DNA of 64,000 nucleotides from Bemisia tabaci (taxonomy: Eukaryota; Arthropoda; Insecta; Hemiptera; Aleyrodidae), in NCBI RefSeq assembly GCF_918797505.1, contig NC_092797.1, positions 24,565,372 to 24,629,371 on the forward strand, written 5' to 3'. The position numbers were made by a program, and so were the translations under genes. The notes under the pieces were generated by a model. That model was not told the origin of the DNA, did no database searches, and saw only the letters and a program-made list of their open reading frames with translations. Shown one piece after another: positions 24,104-35,740 of this stretch; position 1 is the first letter of the stretch; the number at the start of each line of letters is the position of its first letter.

Positions 24104-24274
24104 CCGCTGTGCTAAGGAAAAACGCCGTATGAGCCTTTGGACGTTGCCAGATTGCCTTCAATAAAAAACGATTTCACTGGGAAAATGTTGAACTTTCCTC
24201 AAAAATAAATGTTCTATACGGGGAAAGTTAGCAACTCTCAAATGTTCATACGACGATTTTCCTTTGCACGGCAG
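24104..24274. mobile_element. CTAAGG-family MITE, copy at 24.1 kb (short)
   Basis: It starts CCGCTGTGCTAAGGAAAAAC and ends TTTTCCTTTGCACGGCAG, with TA on both sides. It is 171 bp, about 80 bp shorter than the 16.5 kb copy, so the interior is deleted. GTTGCCAGATTGCC and AAAGTTAGCAAC are the conserved subterminal pair. Confidence 0.82.
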
Positions 24275-25355
24275 TATAGGGCGTCGTGTTTCGAGTATAA
24301 CTCGAGAAGCAATATCGCACTCGTCCATCAAGCGAATGGTACCTGAAGAATTAAATTTCTCTACACAAATATATTTGTTTTTTTATTTATTTTTAAATGT
24401 CTCAAAATATATTATTTATTTTGTAACTAATTTTGCTCCCAGGAATGTGATCTGAATCCCATCCCATGAGATATCGTACTTATTCCTTGGAAATTCCATA
24501 TATATGTCCCGATACATATGACTTTGTTACAGGATTTCCATCGTAAATCCGGCAACGTTAGTAACGTCTAGTAATTTCGAGTGCAATCGACAATGCACTC
24601 GTCATAAACATGCCAGACACGTTCCGGCGCATAATTTTATCAAACCGTAGTCACGCGTTTGCAATTACTTCACATCCAGACAATGCAAGGCATCGATACG
24701 AATCAGGGCCCCGCTAATTGCAACACTTTACGACAAATTTTCTGCATCCCTCCCTGCATCTACGACCGCATGCACATTGCAGCGTCCGTCGGCCCCGTGT
24801 ATTTTTGGAATCCGCGCCCGCGGTTACACTCAAACATTGTTCAAAACTACCGCGATGAAGAGCGGTCACTGTTCAGATTTCTCAAGTAATCAGATTTGAC
24901 TTTTAATTATTTCAGTTCTCGTGAGTTGTTGCGCCGTTGGATGATGCAGGGCGAAAGAAGGGTTTCGTTTATCTTTTTGCCAGTATGAATTCTTACTCTA
25001 CGATCGCTCTTTGTATCGCGGAAACTTCAATAGAACAATCATTTCAGTCTGCGTTCACGATGATAAGCCACTATTATTTGGGGTAAAAAAAAACAATTTC
25101 ACTAATTCCCCACTTTTACCACCATTTATTTTTAACCCCTGGTTTTGAAATTCTGTTTTTTCACGAATTATTTTGATGATTCCGCTAGGTAAATTTCTCC
25201 GATACGTTTTCTGTAGGTAAATTTTTGAGTGAAATTTTCGGTCCGAAACTGAAAAAGCCACATTGAGAACGTTAGAGGTGCATGACGAAAATGCGTTCAA
25301 TGCTAAACATGGAAGGATTGTTTTTAACACAAATTTCGATCAAAATTGCAAGCCA
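24275..25355. other. Intergenic, nothing recognised
   Basis: No supported gene or repeat. Confidence 0.45.
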
Positions 25356-25363
25356 CTTATATA

Positions 25364-26230
25364 GGTGCGGTGGCGTTTGCGGACGTGGCGTTTGCGGATT
25401 CTAAGAATCGGGTGGCGTTTGCGGATTCTCATATTTTGACGGTGGCGATTGCGGACAGGCGGAACAGGGCCGGTGGACTTTGCGGACCAGAGAATTTCGG
25501 CGGTGGCGATTGCGGACGGAGGGGTAGGCACCTACATATGCTGCCCCCCACCCCTGCGCTGTATATTAAAGAGAAAAATTACCGGAGAGGCTCTGGATTC
25601 CTTTTCGTGGATGTAGGAAACATTATTATTATATCAGTATAAAAACATATGAGAATTGAACGTACAGTAAATTTTTAAAAAAAGGCATATCAGAAATCGC
25701 AAGAAACTGAAAAATCGTCAGTTTCAGTCCATTTTTAGGATGAAAAACATGTTGTAAATTCTAATCCAAAATTACTGAAAGCTAAAAAATTACATACGAA
25801 AAATGGAAACACATTTTAATTTTTTGACTTTCAGTAATTTTGGACTAGAATTTACAACATGTTTTTCATCCTAAAAATGGACTGAAACTGACGATTTTTC
25901 AGTTTCTTGCGATTTCTGATATGCCTTTTTTTAAAAATTTACTGTATGTTCACTGCTCATATGTTTTTATACTGATATAATAATAATGTTTCCTACATCC
26001 ACGAAAAGGAATCCAGAGCCTCTCCGGTAATTTTTCTCTTTAATATACAGCGCAGGGGTGGGGGGCAGCATATGTAGGTGCCTACCCCTCCGTCCGCAAT
26101 CGCCACCGCCGAAATTCTCTGGTCCGCAAAGGCCACCGGCCCTGTTCCGCCTGTCCGCAATCGCCACCGTCAAAATATGAGAATCCGCAAACGCCACCAG
26201 ATTCTTAGAATCCGCAAACGCCACCGCACC
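25364..26230. mobile_element. Foldback element, 867 bp, 8-bp target duplication
   Basis: The element runs from GGTGCGGTGGCGTTTGCGG to CCGCAAACGCCACCGCACC and is flanked on each side by CTTATATA (25356-25363 and 26231-26238), an exact 8-bp duplication. It is almost entirely two inverted arms of about 430 bp around a short loop near 25,800. The outer part of each arm is a run of GGTGGCGTTTGCGG and GGTGGCGATTGCGG words. The left arm has one extra 15-bp unit. An 8-bp duplication fits hAT, P or Merlin superfamilies; the terminal sequence does not decide which. Mirrored short frames in the arms are not genes. Confidence 0.9.
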
Positions 26231-26383
26231 CTTATATAATGCTCATTTCAACAATTGAAACAGCGGGTTTTCTTAACGCAAATGACGCCAAAACGTTTCG
26301 GCTGGTAACATCACAGCCCTCTCCAGGCGTACCTTTCCAAGACGAGATGAATTTTAATAATATTCTTATTTCTTATTTTCAGT

Positions 26384-26665
26384 AATTGAGGCGCTGGATG
26401 CGAAAAGGGCACCTCTCGGTTGCAGTGTTTCAGAGTATCCTCTAATATTTCATTCATTGTAAGGAAAGTAAATGCATCCATTTCACTAAAAATTCTACTG
26501 AATATTTCTTATGATTCTACACTTTTCTGTGGAAAGAATTCTGGAAAAATCAAAAAAGTCCATTAAAAAATCCATTAAAGTCTTCTCCAATAGATTAATT
26601 TGCAACAGAGATTTTGAAACACCACAATTGAGAAGTGCGCCCTTTGCGCATCCAGTGCCTCAATT
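26384..26665. mobile_element. MITE with TTGAGGC(G/A)CTGGATGCG ends
   Basis: The left end AATTGAGGCGCTGGATGCGA, then AAAGGGCACCTCTC, pairs with the right end GAGAAGTGCGCCCTTTGCGC, then ATCCAGTGCCTCAATT. The inverted ends span about 50 bp with few mismatches. The body is AT-rich and non-coding. I could not assign a target duplication. Confidence 0.75.
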
Positions 26666-27652
26666 CATTAGCTCTATCTAAACCAGGAAAGGTAACTGAC
26701 TACTATCCCGATCCGCACTGAAGACGACAGGCCGTGTGGGATGAATTTTCGATGGAGACCGTTCAAAGGCGGAAAACGGCGGCATCTCGTCAAAAGTGGA
26801 GTGCTGTGCAAGCAGCGGAACGTCAGAACAAGGAGCTCCGTCATAATCTTCAAGAATAACCGATAGCACGAAAGTTTGAAAATAAATAAACGCTCTGGAC
26901 AACGGGGAAAAATTGAGCTTAAAATTGGTCAATAAAAAAGTTATGAGATGCGGGACGAGGGTCGGCGGGGGGCGGAGGCGACGAATGAAGAATGCGTGTC
27001 TTAAAAGCGGAGATAAATCTCAAGACATGCCAGGAGCATCGCCATGGAAACCCAAAGGGTGGTCAAACATTTCGACCTCCGGGTGGGGGCTCGGGTGTAC
27101 GTTGCCGTCAACCTTCCTCACGGTGACGACCCCTCGCATTTCGCTTTGCTTCGTTTTTGGATGCGTTTTCCACGCTACGCACAGTGGGCAAAGGCAGGGT
27201 GGCAACATGTCGTGAAGAATAAAATCTTGAAATTTCACGAGAAATATCTCATGAAATTTCAGAAATTTATGAAAGATCTTAACAAATACCGGTACCTTTT
27301 CATGTTCCGCAAAATTTAAAAATGGTGACTTTCTTCTATGTTTGTGTGTTTGAATTCGGGTTGCATAATCTAGCCCCTGAAAAGTATGAAATTGTTAACA
27401 GCCTCGTGAAATTTCATGAAATATTTGACTGAAATGCCCAGTCTTTCATTTTTTTTCTTACGCTTCATGCCACCGTGGGCAAAGGAGACGACTGAGGCTG
27501 ATTCGTTGTTTTCCAGACGATGGAATGTAACTCTATTCTAAAGTTCTAAAATCAACTCGAACAATTTAATTTTTTCCCCGAAAATATCACTGCGCAATTT
27601 CTGTCCAAAATTGTACATTTCTTTCGCCATCGCCGCTATGTTTCCTTTCATA
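26666..27652. other. Intergenic, nothing recognised
   Basis: No supported gene. Short frames at 26678-27319 on both strands have no recognisable domain. Confidence 0.45.
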
Positions 27653-27991
27653 CACTGAAAAAAGTTTATGTAGGTACTCAAGCTGCATAAATTATGGATT
27701 GAGGTCACATACGGACTGTGAAAAATTTGATGCCGACCTATGAATAGAGATAGAGTCCATTTTCCTATGAACAATATTACATACGAAGAGTACGTACCCT
27801 GAGTCCATACCGTCTGGACCCAGCATCCATACCGTATGAATGGTAAGTTCGTACACATGATTTTCCATACACGACATGTTTACGGCACATCTCTGCTCTA
27901 GTCGTGAAAGCCAGACTGTATGTACGAGCAGTTCATACCTTGGATTTTCAAATCAGTATAGATTCTCATCACGTAACCATTTTTTTCAGTG
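27653..27991. mobile_element. CACTGAAAAAA element with TA duplication
   Basis: The 339-bp element begins CACTGAAAAAAGTTTATG and ends CCATTTTTTTCAGTG, flanked by TA on both sides. The interior has repeated CATACGG/CCGTATG and GTACGTAC-type words that can pair. It is non-coding. The TA duplication suggests mobilisation by a Tc1/mariner-type transposase (inference). Confidence 0.75.
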
Positions 27992-28561
27992 TAGAGCCCA
28001 CTGGTACAAAAGTGGGGGACCTTGTCTCTCTTGTAAACAGAACTAGCCACTGTGCTGCACCACCCTCGCCCGGGGAAACATCCAATTTCAGCGTCTCGCT
28101 GCATGAGCTTGTGCAGCAGGGGTGGCTCGAAATGGATCAATTTTGATTGGAATTCGCTCCCAGGTCGGCCCGGCGCGGGGTCCCGTCCACCTGGCGCGAC
28201 CCGCAACGGTGACGTCAACGGTGACGGCGGAGGAGACACGTGGCTCCGGCCGGTGTGGCGGGTGTCTCCTGGGCATCGGCCTAGCGCGCTCCATAATTAC
28301 CCATTAACGTAATTGTTATTTATCGATCCCGCCCCGCGCCGCCCGCACCCCCGCTCCCTCATTATTCCCGCGCCTTTTTATTTCCCGCCTCCCGCCTCCT
28401 TTTAATTTTTGATACCGGAATCCGGATTTCTCCACCGAGGGGGATGACGCTGCAGGTAAGACCGAGTTTCCGCTCGGGGCGAAACGAGCTTTCTTGGTTT
28501 TTGTTCGCTGCGACGCGTTGGGGGAACTTTTGAGGTGTTTTTGTGCCAGAACTAGCGCAAT
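27992..28561. other. GC- and CpG-rich patch
   Basis: 28130-28400 is strongly GC- and CpG-rich compared with the window, then passes through CATAATTACCCATTAACGTA, which contains two TAAT-type homeodomain core words. Overlapping short frames on all strands reflect base composition. It could be a promoter or enhancer-like CpG patch, but no transcript is visible. Confidence 0.4.
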
Positions 28562-28975
28562 ACTAAGGAAAAAACGCAGGGGCGGATCCAGCAATTTGGC
28601 AACACAGGATTCCCTCCATTTAAACCTATGTTAAATAATCGATTCTTGTTGGAGCACCTGGCCCCTTCAAGAACCGATACATTTCCATAGGTTTAAATGG
28701 AGAAAAAACAAGTTTGCCAATTTGCTGGATCCGCCAGTGAAAAAACGTCGCAGGAACGTCGGTTGTTCGAAATCGGTAAAAAATTGGTGAAAGTATTCTT
28801 GAATTTCTATTTCAAGGCTTAAGAGGCTGATTTCTAATCGTAAAGCTTTCGGAATATTTTATCTATAATTTTTTCCTGAAATTTGAAAGGAAAAGGTTCA
28901 TAATTTTTTACAAAAAAAAGAAGGAAATTTGGTGTTTTCTGAATGCTCAAATGACGGTCATTCCTAGCGTGGCAG
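28562..28975. mobile_element. CTAAGG-family element split by a hAT-type MITE
   Basis: The left end carries CTAAGGAAAAAACG. The right end reads GAATGCTCAAATGACGGTCA, then TTCCTAGCGTGGCAG, followed by TA. Between them sits the nested 163-bp hAT-type MITE at 28577-28739. Without it the element would be about 243 bp, matching its relatives. Confidence 0.65.
28577..28739. mobile_element. hAT-type MITE, nested
   Basis: It starts CAGGGGCGGATCCAGCAATT and ends AATTTGCTGGATCCGCCAGT, then G, with AAAAAACG duplicated exactly on both sides (28569-28576 and 28740-28747). An 8-bp duplication with CAG...CTG-like ends fits hAT elements. TTTAAACCTATG at the left and CATAGGTTTAAA at the right extend the inverted repeat inward. 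Its 163 bp are non-coding. Confidence 0.87.
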
Positions 28976-29866
28976 TAAGGAAACTTATGAACTGGATCAG
29001 TGCCAGAAGTTATTAAAGCTCTCCGCATTACTTTCAATTGCCTCTTACATTGTCGAAAGGGGGGGGGGGTAATGGGCAGATGCATTTTGTTACAATAAGG
29101 GAAGTTGAATAATTCTTCAATAATTTCACTCCTTTTTGTGTGGTTAAAGTAGCCGAATTGGCCTATCAATAAAATTACAATATGTACGGACATATTTTTA
29201 CCCCGTACGCGTGCAAGGAGCTCAGTTCCTACCCGTATACCTTTACCTGAAGATAGAAATAATTACGTGGAAACCAGTGTTACGTTCAAGTTAATTTATG
29301 AAAAAAATGGTATGTATGTATTCGTTTTTATTTTTTAACCACTGCAAATCATATTTTTTATTGACTTTACGAAATTCGCCTCTTGGGCATGATGTTGCCC
29401 ACGAAATGAATGGACGAACCCTTTAATTTACCTAAAAATAATTAATCCGTCATACAATCTCGATAATACGATATTCTAATCATGATTCTGACCTATTGAT
29501 CATGGATATTCCCCGTTTGAGCCGCCTGAGCTTGAGCGAGCTAATCCGTCGGTAATCGTCTCATCGGTCGATCGGTATCCTAATAAAGGTACCGGCGTCT
29601 CCCTGCCGGTATTTTACTCGAAAATTGAAACGTGAGCGCTTTGACTATTATTTAATCTCCGTGACCCGAATAAAAAATCCGCCCTGCTTCGGTGAGGATG
29701 CAGTGTGTGTTATCGCCTCCTCCTCCCTCTCCAACCCCCGACCGTTTTTATCCTCTTCATCCGGTGGTTTTGAAACGGCGCACGCGCTCATCACGAGACC
29801 ATCGTGTGCCATCACAACCATGGTTGCCGTCTATTACCAATTATCATCGATTTATGCCGGTGGCTC
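28976..29866. other. Intergenic, nothing recognised
   Basis: No supported gene. A G-run lies at 29059-29068. The frame at 29625-29936 is not recognised. Confidence 0.45.
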
Positions 29867-30503
29867 CGTAGTCGTGGTATTGGAACCAAGTTTTCAAAGT
29901 TTAATATGTTGCCCTCTCAAAAAACTTATTCTGTAAAATAAAAAATGAAACATACAAACAAGGAAGTAGAAAATGTACACTGAAAAAAAAATATCGGTGT
30001 ATTTACTAAGACTAGGGTAAAATTACCAAGAATTCAGGGTTCTATTTGATCCCAGTTTTTTCTTGGTAAAATTACCATTTATAGAATTGGTAATTTTACC
30101 GAGAAATCTCGGTAAAATTGTTGAACTTTCTCGGTAATTTTACTGGACCTTGGTAAAAACGCCAATATTTTTTATCGACTGTGGTAGAATTACCGAGATA
30201 AAATGGCAAAGTTATCGGGAATTGATTACAATAAAAGTGGTATTCTTATCTGAAAAAAAAACAGTAAAAATACCAGTTTTTAGGTAAGCTTACCAGTCTG
30301 TCTTGGTAAAATTACCGATTATTGGTAAAAAAAGTGAGATGGTAAAGGTACCAACGGACCTAGGTAAAAATGCCGAGAATTTTTTTTCAGTGCGGAGTCG
30401 CAGTATTGGAACCAAGTCTTCAAAGTTTAAAATGTTGCCCTCTCAAACAAATTATTCTGTAAAATAAAAAATAAAGCATACAAACAAGGAAACAGAAAAT
30501 GTA
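29867..30503. repeat. 111-bp direct repeats bracketing a MITE
   Basis: 29867-29977 and 30393-30503 are direct repeats, about 90 percent identical by eye (about 11 differences). Both contain GTATTGGAACCAAGT and end ACAAACAAGGAA, then a GAAAATGTA. They stop exactly at the borders of the MITE at 29978-30392. This is far too long for a target duplication. It could be a pre-existing 111-bp tandem pair with the MITE inserted at the junction, or a composite unit with terminal direct repeats. Confidence 0.8.
29978..30392. mobile_element. GGTAAAATTACC element, copy 2
   Basis: The 415-bp element begins CACTGAAAAAAAAATATCGG and ends TTTTTTTTCAGTG. It is nearly collinear with copy 1 at 4905-5318, including repeated GGTAAAATTACC words and ACGCCAATATTTTTTATCGA. 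The close match over the full length defines the element boundaries independently of the flanks. Confidence 0.85.
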
Positions 30504-32007
30504 TCTGACTAAATTAATTTTTTTTTCACAAGAATATGGTTATGATGGAAATGTGCCAGCTTTCAGAAGATCTCTACCATTACAGATTCTATGGCGGTTA
30601 GATGTTGCAGAGCGCTCTAATGTGCTGTAAACGCGACTTAGCCATGTAATATCAGTCAATAAGTGTGCTGATTTTTGAGCGTAGGTAGTCAGAAAAAATG
30701 CAGTGAAATTTTTAGCAAGATAAGTTCTGAGGTTATTTATTAGCGATAAAATTTAGGAGTGGACAGTCAGCGATGAATTAGATATAAATTCTGTCGTCCA
30801 GAAAACGACGAAGTATGTCAACAGATTTCCAGGGGGCGTTCCTCAGTGTTGCTGCTTAATTGGAAAACGTCCATAGTGTTTCTCCACCACCTTCCTTTCT
30901 TTCTTTTAAGTTGAAAGAAGAAGGAAGAATTCACTGCCTGGAAAGTTAGAAGAATGAAATAATTCTGTTACACAAGATTTTCATATAGAAATCCGTATGA
31001 AACGATAATAAATCCTACAATCTGGCAATAACTGGAAAGCGCGTGTACACAAGACCAACTTCCCTCGTGTAACAGTCGCAAACCGCTTTCTGGAAAGAGC
31101 CGCGAACTATTCATCATAAGCTCAAATTGAAATTCAAAATCTGTTCGGGCATGATGCGGATGTTCCTCTCTGCACCGACACACCGAGGAGCCTGCTTAAA
31201 AATGATGGATTGGATTTTGAAACTATCGAGGAATCTCTTTGATATTCGGCGGGGGAAGTCATCCATTAGCCAAAAGTTATGATCGATCCTTTGTGTCGTA
31301 GGTGCTCAAGGGATCCTTTAATATTTGCCCAACTCATCACTAACCCCTTATATTTTGCTCAAGACTACCCGTTTCTCTCAACGCATGTAGGGCGCGGCGC
31401 ACAAGTATTTTCACCGCGCTTCATTTTAGTAGATTTTTCATTTCATTGCTCTGATTAAAAAGTACTTAAATAAGATACAGAAACATTCCATGCCCTAACA
31501 AGAGTTGAAAATGTGCTTTCTGCATCTGCAAGAATCCGTATCAGATATTTCACCTGACAAGTGATTGGAAGTCGGGCACATAGATTCCGTTAATATTTAT
31601 TTTTTGAAACTATATGATTGCTATGATAACAGAGGTAATTAAGTAGCAGGAAGAGGTAAGAAACCAAGCAAAAGTTCTTGACGAATGAAACATTTTTCAC
31701 ATTTTCAATGAAGGTATACCTAAAAAGCACAGAAAGACCGTCGGTTCTCTTTGACTATGAGAGAATGGTAATCGTTCGAGTCTATACTTTTTTGAAGTGA
31801 CGAAGTAAATTACACGAATACAATCAGGGAACATTGCATCCTCTTCAGATTTTTATAGAGGTCCTCCCAATTATTAGAACATGTTCGCACCAGGACTTAT
31901 ATTCATGGTAAAGGGTCGAACTAGGTGCAAGTTAAAAGGTCTAAAACAATTACGAGGCACGTAAACCCCATGGACGCAGAGTTCCTGTTGACTCAATGAT
32001 ACAGACG
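30504..32007. other. Intergenic, nothing recognised
   Basis: No supported gene or repeat. Confidence 0.45.
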
Positions 32008-32096
32008 CACTGGAAAAAAAACACATTGTATTTAGAGTCCAGACTCTTGAAAACATTGACAAGAAAAGATACTCTTGATTCAATCAGATTTTTGCT
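32008..32096. repeat. Left half of the CACTGGAAAAAA foldback family
   Basis: CACTGGAAAAAAAACACATT, then TAGAGTCCAGACTCTTGAAA and TTGACAAGAAAAGATACTCT, match the left half of the complete element at 41026-41221. No right half follows. Confidence 0.6.
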
Positions 32097-32317
32097 TTAA
32101 GCGATTCGGAACTACAAGTTCTAGCTCTTCGGTACAAACACTTATGTGCACAGGGAAAGTAATGGTGCATACGTTGTTTCTAAAATTCATCTTATTTCGT
32201 ACTCTCGCGAGTCCTCATTTTGACTAAATTAAGCGATTTGGAAGTACGTACAAGTTCTAGCTCTTCGGTACAAACACTTATTTGCACAGGGAAAGCAATG
32301 GTGCATACGTTGTTTCT
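32097..32317. repeat. Direct repeat pair, about 85 bp
   Basis: TTAAGCGATT, CAAGTTCTAGCTCTTCGGTA and AATGGTGCATACGTTGTTTC occur at 32097-32181 and again at 32229-32317, separated by 47 bp. The second copy has a 4-bp insertion. Confidence 0.85.
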
Positions 32318-34849
32318 GAACCGAGCCAGGAATTGTAGTTCCTAAGTGCATAATGTAGTCCATTCGTCAGTAGCTCTAAACACGAACCGGCGTTTATGCT
32401 TACCATATCTTTCATCGTCAATTCTAAAAATTTCCACTCTGGATCTCGTTAATTATCCGCACCGTCGCATCTCGTTCGAGTCGCATCCTCCAGATAGGTA
32501 ACCTCCTTTGATGTAATTTTTCTGTTTACCCGTCCTCCGAGTTTAATAGCGGCCACTTTGGGAAAGGGAAACTCTTGTTGCTCCAAAGATTCCCAGAGTT
32601 CAAGGGCTCCTGTATTTACTCACCGGAAGAGCTGTTTGCTCTGCAATTGTTGCTCCCGTCTCATCTCCCGACGGAGGCATGTTCCGCTACGCCAAACAAA
32701 AAGCGCGTCTCTAGACCAGCTTTCTATCGCAGTTAGGAGGTTTTTTCTCCGGCGGGATAGAGCAGTTGTGTGTACTTGGACAACTCAGAGCGAGGTACAT
32801 GGATACAGTGGCCATGTTTCGGGACCCGAAGTTTCGTCCGGGAGGGAGGAGGTTTCACTCTCGTCAGCGGCGCTCCGACCGCATCTTCATTAGGGTGCGC
32901 CCGGCGCGCGGTGAAATTCGCATCCCCCCATCGCATGCTACCCCTGCAGCCGAGCCGCCCTGCAACCCTCCCGGCAGCAACTTTCACTTGCTTCCAATAT
33001 TTCGAGCTTTCCCCGCCGCCTCCCGTCAAAGCTCAGGGGTCCAGGTTCAAGCGTGCCGCTGTTGCCGCCTCCATCGGAAGTTCCGCCCCCATGCCTACGA
33101 AGGTAGAAAACATTTAAGGGATGGACGTTTGAGAGATCACCATCTTACAACCAATGTTGAGAAATTGCTCAATTAAAAAAACCAATTGTATCAGAAGTTG
33201 CATCCGCTGCTGTTTTGTCTCGAATTCGTCGAGAAACGATTTGTGAACGTGTTGGTCGATTCCTTCCTTAAAAATAGAGTTCGGAAAGGAGAGAAACAGA
33301 GGAGATAGCAAAGAGGAAGCGCAACTGATTTCTTTCATTTCAAACTTGACTAAAAAGCACGGAACTGAACTTGCTCTCTTGGGCCGTGAAAATGTGCTTT
33401 CTTTCTCTTGCGCGATTTCTGGGCATGAAACATTTCCCTAAATTTGCAAGCTAAGGCAAAATCATCCCGAGTCCCCAAAAACTGCACTATTCAAAAAGTT
33501 GCCCCTGAAGCCGAAAATCCTCGATAAATATCCATTTTCCTTACAAAATATATACTTCCAAGATATTCATAAAACTGTGTACGTGTTATGATAAGATTTA
33601 AAGTCTGATAATCTAGTGAAGCTCTCACTTCAATTTGTGCAACTTTACTTACTGCAAAATCTGTTTGTAAACTTTCTACGACCCTTCAAAGTTATTTGAA
33701 GGATGCTCTATGTATGCGAATAATTCCGCGGTTTACCGTCTTGTTCTCCTTCACTTCGAAAAATAGGCAAAAGCAGCTCCTACGTGTCAAAATAGTTGTA
33801 TCATAATTGTCTGAGCTTTTTTTCTGTACACTTGTAGGGATGAAATCAGGAACGTAGACGTAGCCTGAAGTTTGACTGTGCAAAAGTTCTCCCAATAGTA
33901 GGGCATCTAATTATAGTTTTCAAACAGTATTTTACATTTTTATCGATGAACCTTTTCAAAGTTTCAAAATTTCACTAATTTAAGTTTTATTTTATATTTG
34001 TATTCTTGGTTTGATAAACAATATACTCTCTTTAAATACAGCGACCTCAGTCAGAAACAATACAGCTCGTCGGCAAAATTTTCTGAAAAATTTTGCTGAG
34101 TAATCAGGATAGTATTTAACTTATCTTGACTCTACATTAATTTACAATGTCCTTTGATTTTCAAAGAAAATAGTAATCGTCCCTTTCGAAGAGTGTTGTA
34201 GTTTTTCGAAGGGGAGACGAGGGGGATGTTGTTGCTACCCTAGGGTAATTAGGAAACGGAACGTATTCATGCAACTAGGCAGCGTTGTTGCCGAGAGGGT
34301 GAGCGATGAAAGATGAGGATGGCCACAAGTGGAGAGTTTTCCTCTTGACTATTGATCAATTTTGACTCGGAACGCGAGTGAAGTGCATTCTTGCCCTGTT
34401 TCTGTATCCGACTCGACTAACTCCCAGAGTCATCGCACTCCTGCGCCCCGGTGGGGTTTCCCGCTTTCCAGCCTCGTTCGCTTTTTTGTCGAGCCCTAGC
34501 ACTTTCCCCGATGCTGACTTCTCTGGGGGGTGGCTCGACCCCTATTCTCAAGAGTCCAACTTTCAATTATTATTTCAGCAGTTATGACCGAAATGAAAAT
34601 ACTATTCTGGACTTTCCTGGCATTAAAAGTAATGGATTACAGTTGAACTGTCAATTCAATGAATCTTTTTTATGTATGCAGAGCACTAGGGCGCTTTGCG
34701 ACACCCAACCGCCACTACAAGCGTATAATCCGAACGTTTTGCTTACCACCAAACACGCAATTTGGCCTGGAGCGGCGCGGCGCAGAGAGCGATGATGACG
34801 AGGACTTGAAATGGAAAGGAGGCGCTCAGTCAGCATGAAAGACATATTA
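32318..34849. other. Intergenic with GC-rich patch
   Basis: No supported gene. 32740-33110 is CpG-rich, with overlapping frames up to 136 codons on both strands. None shows a recognisable domain, and all follow the base composition. Confidence 0.45.
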
Positions 34850-35085
34850 GCGCCTACAAGACTCCATGAATACTTCACGCATTTCGTCAAACGTAGTGCG
34901 GTCAGCAGCGGTTGGCATGAAACTCATAGTGCCTACAAGACTGCATGAATACTTCACGCATTGCGTCAAAAACAGTGCGGTCGACAGCGGTCGGCGTGAA
35001 ACGCATAGCGCCTACAAGACAACAGGGATACTTCACGCATTGCGCAAAACACAGTGCGGTTGGCGCAGTGGCGGAAATTAAAATC
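34850..35085. repeat. 79-bp tandem array, 3 units
   Basis: G(C/T)GCCTACAAGAC starts units at 34850, 34929 and 35008, each followed by ATACTTCACGCATT and AGTGCGGT. The spacing is exactly 79 bp. The third unit is slightly shorter at its end. Units touch with no spacers, so this is not a CRISPR-like layout. Confidence 0.85.
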
Positions 35086-35740
35086 ATTGAACCACATTAA
35101 TGTTTATTCTTTCATAATGTTTTCGATCTTTTCTTATAAATGGAAGGTCTTATCCACACAGAGATAGGTTTACGGAACTTAATTTTCGCGTAAAGTTCCG
35201 TGAACTTTTGCTAGTGTTGACAGGGTTTTCACAAAAATGTGCCCAACACGAGTAAGCGCGTCTTATGCACCCCTCCTCCTCCGGCACGTTCATTTGATGG
35301 TTTGTATCGATGTTCCAAAACGAATGAGAAGGGGCGGCAAAATACAGGCGACCCATGGGCAGCAAGTAGGTAAATCCGGCCCTGATAAACAGGGTGTTCG
35401 CAGCGAACACACCTTAATAATCGATTTTTTACCACAGCTTCAAATAGGGGAATATCGATAGATCGCAAAGCACGCCACGCCACTGCTGGTTCGGTCATTC
35501 TCTGTATTTCATGACATTTTATTCCTGATTTTTTGGCCTCGCACTTCTGCTCTCTTCGCATGCCGCAATGGAAATTCAAAGATCATAACCACTCGCGAGG
35601 TTTGAGTTTTGAATTGTTCTAATTTTTTTCTCTTCAGGACTCTCTCCCGAAAAAATAAAGCTTTGAGCGTCAGAAATAGGCGAAGAGGGCGTTAGTTTGC
35701 AAAGACCAAGGAGTTACTAATCTCTCGCAGGATATGTTGA
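35086..35740. other. Flank of the palindrome, no gene
   Basis: No supported gene. 35240-35480 carries overlapping frames on both strands (up to 116 codons) and looks more like old dispersed repeat than coding sequence, but I have no second copy to prove it. Confidence 0.4.

Noticed and set aside
32766..33176. Overlapping frames up to 136 codons on both strands
   Set aside because: CpG-rich base composition depletes stop codons in all frames; no domain is recognisable.
34850..35085. Regularly spaced repeats, considered as CRISPR
   Set aside because: Units of 79 bp are contiguous and repeat along their whole length without unique spacers, and the sequence is eukaryotic.
35240..35480. Possible old dispersed repeat with two-strand frames
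   Set aside because: There is only one copy in the window and no terminal structure; the impression of familiarity cannot be tested here.
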